Of a stretch of DNA of 64,000 nt, positions 22,601 to 34,600 are shown piece after piece (the stretch's first letter is position 1; every line of letters starts with the position of its first letter). The stretch comes from Nectonema munidae. Taxonomy: Eukaryota; Nematomorpha; Nectonematoida; Nectonematidae. The notes below the pieces were generated by a model. It was not told the DNA's origin. It saw nothing but the letters and a program-made list of their open reading frames with translations, and made no database searches. The stretch covers positions 271,001 through 335,000 of the forward strand of contig JAUIRK010000664.1 in the NCBI GenBank assembly GCA_030549495.1. Reading direction: 5' to 3'. The position numbers were made by a program, and so were the translations under genes.

Positions 22601-25600
22601 TGTTTTAGATGCTGTCTTTTGAATAGCTAATCCTTGGAAACAAACAAACGATGAGACAATATTAAAATGCTTTGATCGATGTGGTTTCAAAAGTATAAGC
22701 GAAATTGTGGAAGTTGACGACAATCTGGAGACAGATCTTAAGGAGTTAGCACATCAACTTTGTAATGAGACCAATATTGATGCATATATGAACATTGATG
22801 TTAACTTGCCAATAGAAGAAATTGGAAACGATTGGGAACAAGACTTGGTAGAGCGTTACACTCCAGATAAAGAAATTGAAGTTAACGTCACTGAAGATGA
22901 AGAAGAAGAGTCTCAAGTTAATATGAAAGACGAACAAGCGATCACTTTTAAAGAAATCCTTGTTATGCTTGAAAAAATAAAAAAGGCGTCGATCCGTTAG
23001 ATCAGGAGAAAACTCAAACATACATACTCAAGTACAAGAATTGACTGAGACAGTCGAAAAAGAAATTATTAAAAGAAAATGTACAAAGCAATCATATTTA
23101 GGCGACTACTTCAAAAAAATAAACTAATGTTAATTTTTCGTTCAAATTTGGGGAATTTACAAAATATACTATATACAGTAAACTCTGTCTAAACCGGACT
23201 CTGAATATACCAGATTTTTGTCCAAACCGGATTATTTTCAAGGTCCCAAAACACTTCTATGCTTATAATATAATTTTACAAAAAACCGAACGTTTTAGCC
23301 TGTCACTAAGGTGTTCAGTTTTGGGAGAGTCCACTGTATATACACAAACTGCTGTTATTTCATCACTTTAGCATCATTATAGTACTTTTATAACCTAACT
23401 TAAGTTTGCTATACTATCCTAAATAAATCATCTTATATCGTTACTACGATCAATCGTTTTATTCTGGTTTTACTACACTATCATCCAAGCAAATTTTATC
23501 CAGGAGACTCTCAAGTCTCAACACACATCTTATAATCTACTCCAAAGGCTCTTTCACTTCCCAAAATGCAGTCAACCCGTTTTAGACGGCATAAAAATCA
23601 AGAGATTGTTTCAGCAAGAAAAGATGAATCAAGGATAATATCAAGCCGGAATTGTTTTAATATGTCACCTTAGAACAAGCTTTCTTACATGACTTTTCTG
23701 TAGACTACTCTGAATTACTCTCGGATAAGGCTATACTTCAATCAAGTTGGCCATTAGAATTTGATCGACTAGATCACATAAATCTTTATGAAAGTCTTCC
23801 CTTTAAATGAATAAATAACACCAAAAGGGTTCTTATTTGATACTTGTCAATAATCTGCCGACAGTCCAGGAAGGCATAAAGAAGTTTTCAACTAATACAC
23901 ACAATGTTGATGCTTTTCAGAGAAAGAGAAATGACGAAGAAAAAGGCTAGAGGATTTTGTAAGTCATTTGAGATGCTACCAAGTTTCTTCTAGTGAGATG
24001 AATTTAGCGCAGTCGATCTTTCCGTTGTTTAAAAATCAACCAATGACATGATCAGCAAGACAATGTTAGCTACTTCACCTCATTTGATTGGAGTAATTGG
24101 CGCTTGTTCATATCTGCTGATCTGACAAATCACAAGTCTTCAGAATCTTCACAGCATTTCATCACTTACGCATGAAAAGCGCAATAAATCAATAAGTTAT
24201 TGCCTCCTAAATGTCGCCAATAATAGGATTTACAAAGTTAAAACAATGGTCATTCCTTCTCAACTCAATGGTTTGAAGGAATGTGCAAAAAGTGTTGTCA
24301 AAGAATCTCAAGAAAGCAACATTCAGAACGGTTAACTATCGAATAGATAGCTTAATTTCAAGGCTTCAAGAAGTTTCCTCAAGGATCAGATTGAATCTAA
24401 AGCCACGAAACATGCGTCAGTATCATTTTATTTGAACACGGTAAGTAATTTTACTTGCAAGAAGTACATGTTTCAAATGCCCTAAAACGCGCATCCCAAA
24501 TTTTGCCGCAGTGAATGATTTAGTTAGACCAACAAAAAACTATGCGGGTATTATCTTCTAAAACTGCTCAAAAATGGTGGGTATTAGATATAAGCAGTCA
24601 TATCGCTCTTAACGTTAGCACACGTAAATCTTTCCTTATTGTATACTAGCAATCCTTCCTTCATGCAAGTAATATGTATTGAGCAGAAACTACTTTTGCA
24701 TTAAAAGCGTCAAGGATCCATCCTTTGTACAATATTATTTATTTCTGATAATAACTGCAAAGGACATCAACAACGTTGTTTTCCCAAATGATTCCGTTTC
24801 TACATTGGAAAATTGCTCAGGATTTGAGCTAATCATCCGCGGAGAAATAAAGAAGAAATTATATTAAATTGTCTAAAACAACGAGTTAAAGAGCTTATTT
24901 TCTCACAGTTCATACAGCAATGAATTGTCTCTAAACAGAGACAATAAGAGCTGCTATACGCCATCCTAGATGGCATCCAAGAAACAAATAAAATTAGTTT
25001 TGGAATATCAATCCCATCATGGCTAACCGACTCATTGGAAGGATCAGTGCTCTTGAAAAATTTCATCAGGCAAAATAAAAACGACCCTCATTGCCTCAAT
25101 TATTGTTCAATTAACTAATCTACTTGTGATGATTTTGCCTCAACTATTCAATTTAAAGAATACCTAGAACAATCAATTAACACTTCGACTTTGTATATAT
25201 ATACCTGGTTAATTTTACTTTCGTTATTGTAACTTATATTTAGTCGAATAAAGCTTCATCTTTTCTCTGAAGTATTCAACTTACGTACCATGTCAACTGC
25301 AAAGGACATCAACAACGTTGTTTTCCCAAATGATTCCGTTTCTACATTGGAAAATTGCTCAGGATTTGAGCTAATCATCCGCGGAGAAATAAAGAAGAAA
25401 TTAATACAACGAGTTAAGGAGCTTATTTTCTCACAGTTCATACAGCAATGAATTGTCTCTAACCAGAGATTTGATAGCGCAAGTTCCTTATCGGGTAAAT
25501 GAAAACCAAGCCTTTTTCCATATCACAGCGCATTGTATACAGTACAACATTACGCCAGACTAAAACACCTTCTGCTGCTATACGCCATCCTAGAGAAAGA

Positions 25601-28600
25601 GAAAGTCAGCTTCCAATAAAAATCTCCAAGGAATAGTGCATCCTCCTTTATTAAGTTGACCTTACAACTGCATGATTCGACGAGATTGGCTATTATTGCA
25701 TGGAATGACAGGTTGTGACAATCGTAGACTGAGTAGAAATAATTTATCATTTTTATTTTTTAGTGTTGTTTTTGCCTGAAAAAATGCAAAAAACTGCTTG
25801 GGAAATCGAGAAACTCTTTCCTTATTTAATACCCGTATTAGATCATCTCTCTTCACCATTGCATTATTGAAGGACCACTCAATGTCCAGCATAGAGTGTT
25901 TTGTGGTATTGCTCTACGATAAGACAGTTAGCGTAGAATTAGGGGTATTCAATACTATAATTCATTTACTTATATAGATGAACAAGGCAAGACAATCTCT
26001 CTTTGCCAGAGAAACTCAAAACATCGAGTTAGTTCCATCTTTTAAGTGCACTATTCCTAGGTGCAATAGTGTGGGGACGGACAAGTGCTGATTCCGACAC
26101 CAAACATTCCCAGTCCAGAAAAATAGGGTTGGAAAAAGTTTGAAAATGGATGGAAGCCAAATTGGACAAACCTAACTCAGGCCAAAGACACGTGATATGA
26201 TTGCACAAGAAATTTATCAAATCTCAAAAATGCTTTCTTTATCTCCCTCAATTAGGAAGACTGATATTAAAGCAAAGTTTGGATTATTTTTTCGGCTTCA
26301 TTAAACCTTAAAAGTCCTAAAAAGGAGATTTTTGGCGTAGTTTTTTTTAAAGCCATTTTTGAGATCTGCATTCACAAATTAATCAGCATGTCAAAATTAT
26401 TGCGTGTGCCAAGTTTGATGCTTTTATCAAAAAATGAACACATTTTCATCTAATGCCTAGACTACCGTGGTGTTTACCAACTTTGCGCTTGCAATTATTA
26501 AAAAACCCGTTGTTTATTTCTTTGAAACTTTTGTATCCATTTTAAATACTGCCAATTTTACTATTATACCATGCAGGGATTCATGAAAGTAAAAAATTTT
26601 AAACGAGCCGTTTTTACGAAAAAGTATTACCACGCAAAGTGATGCAACCAACTAACATGACAGACATCGTCAGTTGAGCGATGAGATCTCCAATAAAACA
26701 AAGTAGTCAAAAAATTGGTAATTTCGCCATTTTTCTTACTTGAAATGAAAATGTGAAGCGGTTTTAAAGTAAAAGGAGATTAATTTTCACATAATTGTAA
26801 AAGGGTCGTGAAGACAAGGAAAGAATATAGAAAAATGTAGGAACCTGTTCATTCCACTTCAAAATAACGTCTTCATCCAGGATGTCATGATCGTAGAAGA
26901 CTTTGAGGATGTGGGCTGCTTTCGCCAGAAGTTGTTTCTTGAGAGAGGCATCACCACACATGACCAACAACTCGAACGCATCCAACAAGAAAAACTGTGC
27001 TTTGTGGTTGTTGAGAGTGAACTGCAAAAGTGAACATACACATAAAGGTGTAACGTAGGAAGGTGGCAGGAAAGAAGTGTTCTTTCAAATTTAAAGGCAC
27101 GGTCTACTTTAACGCTTTCACACATAATTTGGGCCAGGGCAGCCGAAATTAAAACGCAAAATCTATCAAAGCACATTTTTATATTAAAAAGATCAAGGCA
27201 ATACAACAAAATTTTTATAGTGCCTGTGAAATTTTAGGAGAAGTTACTCATCTTAACTCTGTCACATAAAAATGTTAAATGTGTATATAATCACGCCATA
27301 TATTCACTTTCCTGTGATAAAGTGGCCCAGTAATGAAAGGTGTTGCAAAGCCATGGTCTAAATGAACTCTATACGCTGTTTGACTCCATTCTGTTAGTTA
27401 ATGTTGTTACTCTCAATTCATATTTGATCTAGAATTAGATCTTTAGAATAGAAAAACAATTTTGTTATTTAGATGAGGTTTTAGACAAAATAGGTAACTC
27501 TGTAGAACATAGAATACAACTAGCTTGGAAAAAATTTAAAGCGTTAAGTGGTATTTTATGCAATAGTATCTTTTCGTTAAAATTAAGGGGTTTTCTTTAT
27601 AGAAGTTTTATTAGGTCTAGTTTAGTGTATAGTGGCCAAAATTGGGCTTTAAAAGAATCAGAGAAAAATAGACTAAACAACCACAGAGATGAGGATGTTA
27701 AGAATTATGTGTAAATTTAATTTAAAAGCTAAAATAAGTAATGAAAAGATAAGAAGTTTATGTGAATTAAATGAAATAAATAAAGTATTGGAAATACAAA
27801 GGTTAAGGTGGTATATGCAGCGTCTTTCGTCACATTCGATTCCTAAAAAATGACGGATCTTGAAGACTGATGGATTATCCAAAAACCTGACGGATGATGA
27901 AGATGAGGGAAAATTGAAGGACGGAATTTCACGGCTTGACAGTATACCTTATTGCATTTTGAGTCTATAAAAGCCTAATTTTAGCTGAAGAAGGACAGCT
28001 ATTTAAAAAAACTGGTTCTTTGTAAAAGAGCAAAAGTTGAAGGAGTAAATGTGAAGAAGTGAGTGCGGCCTATAAATACGTTCTTGTGTGTATAGCAATC
28101 TTACTGTGAGCATTAAGTTTCTGTATTTTGGAATTTGAGTGAGAATGTTTTTGTCGTACATAATTTCTGCTAAAATGAGGGGAGCTTGTGTTTCAACGTG
28201 AAGAGATTTAGCTTTTTCGGCGATTTCTTTAGTTTGCGTCGCTAGATTCGCATCACCATTTGACATCACATTCTAAAAATGTCGAAAATTATACTCTCAT
28301 AACGAAGAGTTTATTTCCCAAAAACTTGAAAGAGATAAATATTTTTAATTTCTATCCCTCTAGCACAGTCGTTCCAAAACTGTAGGGGCAACTTAAAGAG
28401 GGCATAGAGAATAAGCTGGAAAAAAGACACACAAACTAAGTAAATGTTTTTTTGCAAGTCTTAAGAAAATATTTAATAGTTATTTTCTTGTTCAATGATG
28501 CATTCATTTCCAATAATATACTTCTTATTCCTTCTAAGAATAAGTTTCTCAAACATATCATTTTATTTCAATGAGTCGGTTAAATAGAATTGTAACACGT

Positions 28601-31600
28601 ATTGCGATAAAAAATCAACCAAAGAAATCGATAGAAAGTTTTCTATAGAAACCTAATGTTGATAACAATTTTTTTCCAATATTTTTTTATACCATTATAA
28701 AGAAAGGCTTATTCGTGGTATAAAATGATTAACATACATAATTTATGCAAAAATTGTGTGTGTGATGTTCTTTATTATAAGGGGGTGTCCAGAAGTAAGT
28801 TTAGGAACGAGTGCTTCAACCCATACAACACACGTATATACACATACACACGCCTATATTTTCACTTTCAAGGCTTTGCGCGAAGATAAATGAGATAATG
28901 GGGAATATCTAACCCTTGCACATAAAATCGTGGAATAGTGAATGATTTTCCAAAGTTTAGCAAGTTTATTAAGTCACTCACTACCTCCGTACTTGATCGA
29001 CTGTATTTGAACAACAGCCAACCAATCTTAATCTCAAATCCTTAACATTATCCGTATACAAATAATTTTTTACCTTAAAGGTTTCCCTTCTTGTTCCTTT
29101 TTCAATAGGGGAAGGACAAGGGTGTCCACCCCGGGGAATTTCTGAAATTTTTACTCCTCGTCCTTGAAACTCATTCCTCGACTCCCCAAGGAGTTTTCAG
29201 ACTTTCGATTTGCTTCTGTGCTGAACTGTTTGATGAAAATCTTAGGCTAATTTTATAGTTTAAAGTCAAATCAAATTTTTAAATCTACATTTTTTGATGT
29301 AACAAAAAATTGCATTAAAGCGGAAATAAAATAATGAAAAAAAACGTTTGACCTTTATTTGGAAAGAAAAAGAAGGCCAGAAGTTTTGGAAATTTTGTTC
29401 AAGAATTTAAAAAGAATAAAACAAACACCTGTAGACTCCGAACGAGTGTTTTCATCAATGACTTATTTTTCTACGAAAATAGGAAACCAGTTGAACGATG
29501 AAACTTTGAACGCCCTACTATTTCTTAGATATTTTTTCAAAACATGAATATTTTTTTACATATAATTTTATTCAAGTTTTGAACTAATAAAAAACTTTCA
29601 GAATACTTTATATTTTTTCATTTTAGAAGAGTTTTTTTATTGTAAAAAAATCGCTTCACCGGGAAAATTTTCAAAAATTACGAGGTCCTCGTTCCCCGGG
29701 GAATGAAAAAAAGACCTTAAAGTGGACACACTAGGAAGGACATAAAGGATTAACATTTTTTAATAAAAGTAATTGAGCATTTAACGTTTTTCGTGAAATA
29801 TTCTATTTATACTGGTTGGGGGAAAGTAATATTATGATATATTATATAACCCAGTAAAATTTGACGGCTAATTCATTTCAATAATGTTACCATAAAGGGA
29901 ATATATACTAATTAAGCCGGCGTAACCAATTAATATCTGTCTTATCGCTGGACTAATATTTATTAAAACTAGACGCAATCATACCGTTGCAAAAGAGGAC
30001 CAAACTGTGAAGAGAACTAGTTACGAGATATATAAAAAAGAAATTGACTAAAAACAGATTATGACTTAAATCCCAGAAATGAAAATTGATCTTTCTTCCA
30101 CATCAATTAAAGTTCGATGCACAAATGAGAGAATAACCAAATATCAATATAAATAAATAGATGATTTGTTTTTAATTTTTCAGACCATTAACTAATTTAT
30201 AATTTTATATTAACTGACTCTAACTTTTGCTTTCGTGTGTTAAAGTGGCCCAGCAATGAACGGTGTTGCAGAGACCTGGTCTAAATCAACTCTATAAGCT
30301 GTTTGACTCTAGCTGCTACTCTCAATTCATATTTGATCTAAAACAAGGAGTTTGGAACTTATTTAAATACTACTTAAGCAAACTGAGACGGATTGATTGA
30401 AAAAAAGACATTTTTTGGAAAAAGATAAATATCATATAATTAGAGCGTGTCTTGACTAGAGATACTTAAGAGTAGGGCCCGCCACCAAATGGAAGCAGCA
30501 AAAGATACCTTACGATTATTTAGTAAATTAAAGTAAGAGAGTATCTGAGTATATAAGTGATAAAATGGAATGAGAAATTTACGCATGTTCTGTTGATAAA
30601 GGAAATGTATACCTTTCACAATGAAATTTTATATATTTCTTGGTAAACGGGTGACACACAGGACTCTGAAAGGTTAAAGAAAATAATGAACTGAAAAATT
30701 GGTGACTTTTGGTCTTCTAGACTAGACCATGTATTTCGAATATTTTTTTGATTGGTCAATATTATATTTTAAGTAGATTTACTGCCGTGCAATTTTGGGC
30801 ATCGAAATTGTTGTATAGAGAGTTTTATTCTGACAAAATTAATGTGATTTTAGAGATTCATTCAACAATTTTTAAATATCTATTTCTACTCTACGGTTTT
30901 GAATTCTGAGAATGTTTGCATCACTTAACCTGATTTTCGATATTTTTCATAGAAAATAATGCATAGCAAATTTATGTTTCTAACACAAAACTACCATTTT
31001 AGAAGTCACGTATTTCAATCAAATTTTTCAGTTTTTATGGAAAGAACACTGAGGGCAAAAAATAAAAGAGTTCCCATTATGAAACAATAATTAAAATTAT
31101 TTCATAATGTTGACTTTCAAGCATAAATTAAAAAATCATTATTTCCATAAGCATGTGAAAGATCACATTACTTGATCTTCAAAACAGTAAGCATGAGTGG
31201 TTCACAAAATAATACAGTGGCCCGCAGTGTGGTAAGCGGATCAGAGGGAAGAAGTCCAGCCTGGTCAGGATCCAGGCTGGACATCTCTGGTCTAGAGGAG
31301 GAATTTGCATTTTTTTAAATGGGCTGATCCCTATAAATAGCGTGTCTCCATTGTTGTTGGTATACGGGAAGTTCTAGTGTGCACAATTCTTCGGATTAAG
31401 GTTCCCCCATCCCACAAAAGAACAAGAAAATCTAACGGCATTACATTGACGAAGTGATAAAAGGAGTCCACTCGGTGCTTTTGGAGAGCGGTCTTTTTCC
31501 GATGACTGATTTGTGATACGTCCGGATTCTTAATGGCATTGGCGGAGGCAGATGCAAAATCGTCATTACTTTGAATCAGGAGGTGCGGATGTTCATCCCC

Positions 31601-34600
31601 TTGATCAGCATCATCGCTCCAATCGGAGTTCCAGTTTTTGTCTTGAGGTGCTGAAGTGATCACGTGTTCGCTCCCAGACTCATTTTTTTTCAAAGTTTTT
31701 GAAGACACTGCCTAAATCACAGAAGAATGGTAGGGAAAAAAAGAGTAGATTCTAGAGTAGTTTAGGAAGTAAGATTGCGTGAACCTTAACCCATCTAATG
31801 CCAGAAAAATCAAACAGTATGACTTGCTAAATTCAAGAATTTTTGACATTCAAACACATGAAGGAGGATCAAATGGGATTTCAATTATCTCATTATTTTT
31901 GTATACACCTAAATTATTTCTATTTTATTTCATTTTTTGTACAAGTTTTAAAAAGCAAGTTTTTGTGGTGGAGTTGACTACCTCTGATCCGAGTTTCACT
32001 AATTCGGACCTTCGTTAATCTGGCATTTTGATTATTCAGGAAATCTTTAAATTAGTAAAATTATTGAATGATTGATTCAATTAACAACTGATCTTTTGAA
32101 AGTTTAGAAAGTAAAAGTTTTATAAATGAAGAAGAACTAATAGTCTAATAATTAGAGAAAGACCAAAACACCTAAAACAATAAGTTTAAAAGGAAAGTTC
32201 CAAAAAGTATCCACACTCAGTAGAATCAGTACATCTGAAAATCAACTTACAAATTCTAATGTTGTTATACTTTTAGTATTAAACTGACATCTGACATTGA
32301 ATTTTAGTTGAAGTCCACTTTATAATGAGAGAAATCGAGTAAGCAAAGTGTGATTTTTTTAAAAATAAGAATACCTAATCCGGAAAGGCCGAATCCCAAG
32401 TATTCAGAATTAGTGATCGCCGACTGTATAAAACAAATTCACTAGACCAGGCATGGCCACACAAGAGGATAAAAAGGGCCATCATTTACTTTTAATGTAT
32501 AATAAAAAGTCACAAGTCAATATGTAAGTTTAAAATTTACAGAAAAAAACATAAAAGATCAATTAAAAAGGAAATTAACTCTTCTCTCAAGTTCTTTGGG
32601 GAATGAATGTAGTTTAAAAACGTATCCAACAGCTTAACACGGTTTGTGCCAACACTCAAAAAATAATTTAGCGAACAACTAGTCATAAGAACGACACCAG
32701 ATTTAGCAAAGTTTGCGCATTTCCACACTTATTCACTAGGCCAGCCTTTTTAAACTTTTTTTACTGCGGCCCATAGCAAGAACTGGGGTTTGCATCGCGA
32801 CCTTTAATACTTAGGTGTAATAAGACAAACTCTGTTCACTAGCTTCATTTATTCAGAATCGACTATTTATATGTCCTTTCTTTTTAAAATGTTGTTTAAT
32901 TCTTTGAACACAAATCCTTCGATTTCCTTTTCAATGGAATTCAATACAGATTTATTAAATTTCAAAGATAAACGCGTGCACACATGGGGATCAAAAAATC
33001 TTCATCCATAAGCATCGGAGCAAAAGGAAATAACCTGATTTACACATTTCTAAAATTTGAAAGAGTATTTCAACACACTACAAGAACATGTAAAATTCAG
33101 AAATAAGAAAATGATTAAAAAAACAAGTATATATTCAGATATTAGCACCTCTGCATTGTCCTTCAGCTGGTTACTTACTATATTTTTATTTGATATCTGA
33201 TCAGCCGCTACACAAACACATTTTCATTACTCTTAACACCCGCACACAAATATATAGATATTCGTGCGTTATTCATTGAGAGGGGCATTGGGTCATAAAC
33301 CACTTTTTAAAATAAAGTATCGAACTTTTAAATCTGTTAGTTTGGCCTGCTGATTCAAGAAAGGAAGCAAAAAAAGAAGCATACCCCATGTTCACCATCT
33401 TTCACTTTGTTGTCTTGTTTTTTCAAAACCTTTTTATTTTCTTTTCCTGAACCTGAAAAAAGACTTATCTTAGGAAGGAATAAAAGTTGCATAGAATTAG
33501 AGATGACAAAAGAGGAGACTTCAAAACGCACTTTTCAAGTGTGATAGCTACTAAGAGTTTGATGTAGCATGCTACACCAAAATTAAGTAGACTATGGGGA
33601 CGTGTTAATGCATACTGCTATCAAAATTTAAAATATAAAATCATAAAAAAATATTTCAAACTATAAAGCAAATAGTTGAAAATGAGTATTAAATTTATCT
33701 CTTCTTGAATTAAATTTTTTCTCTCTTGAATCGTGATCTGTTCAAGTATGAACAAAAAATAAGAACGTAAAATGGTGGACTATACATAACTTACCTATTA
33801 AAGTGTCAGCTGTGAAATCAACAAGAAGAAATGAATGTAAACTTCTCAAAAGATACAGCCACCATCATGAAATTAATCGATGCTAAACTTTTTAGGAATA
33901 ATAAAATAGTAGAACTGAATGGATAGAATCGATGAAATTTTAAAATTAGGTTTCAAAAAATAGATAGACATCTTTGAAATTCTTGAAAGGAGGAAAACTT
34001 TGTTAAACGATTAAGCGTGAGGCTACCAGAATTACAAATTGCGCAATTTTTAACGTCTAAAAAAAGTTCATTTTGATTAGTGTTAAAATTGATCTACTTA
34101 GTTAAAATCACTTTCACAATATCAACACATATACCCAATATGTAATATACATTTTCACAACCACATATTGAAATGCATTGGACACAGGCTTGTTAATCCG
34201 AAAAAAGGGAGGGACCTTTGGATTATCAAATTTTGACTGACTGTATTTCACGGCCAAAAACTTTTCTTTCTTTCATGCCCTCATTTCAACCAGTGTTTTG
34301 AAAAAAGTCGCAAGAAAACTTTGTCTAACAAATATAAATCCAGAAAAATTTGGCCTGAGAAAACTGAATCTCAAGCCGCTGTGCTAGCATCTTGTAAAAA
34401 CGTGCACTGTTTTCATTACATTATGTTTTAAAGTACTAAATAGAAAAGTAATAACAAAAGATTTATTGACCAAAAATATTCCAAAAAACTAATTATATTT
34501 ATTTATTAAGGAGAAAATTAATTTCAAAAAAAAAACTTATGATTTTAATTAGCAAAGTTTTTAAGTAACAGATCTTAAAAATGCAACCTTTTTGTTATTT

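Larger units (their letters stand above)
20723..23336 (+). mobile_element. Tigger (pogo) transposon, decayed
   Basis: A TA then CAGTGAACTCACTTTAAACC at the left; the right end read inward is CAGTGGACTCTCCCAAAAC, also beside TA. The transposase frame 21938-22441 has the CENP-B-like helix-turn-helix ([18 protein letters not shown], residues about 1-55) and the second DNA-binding domain ending GWLRFWRSN. It runs directly into [15 protein letters not shown], so about 110-120 residues with the first catalytic Asp are missing without loss of frame. A shifted frame carries FLDNASSH and [16 protein letters not shown], then an acidic C-terminal end to about 23127. Several breaks. Lies in EIF5 intron 8. 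Confidence 0.85.
23570..26000 (+). repeat. Unidentified decayed mobile-element-like region
   Basis: Composition and codon-like texture differ from the surrounding AT-rich intron, and short protein-like frames occur in several registers (for example [15 protein letters not shown]). It contains a direct repeat (24753-24940 and 25295-25469) and a shared 21-bp word at 24951 and 25574. An AATAAA-like site near 25248 lies just before the second copy. It looks like an old element with many breaks; a retroelement is one option, but no diagnostic domain was recognised. Confidence 0.4.

Noticed and set aside
31786-31800. A fourth piggyBac MITE starting TTAACCCATCTAATGCC
   Set aside because: No inverse end found within a sensible distance; one end alone is not enough.
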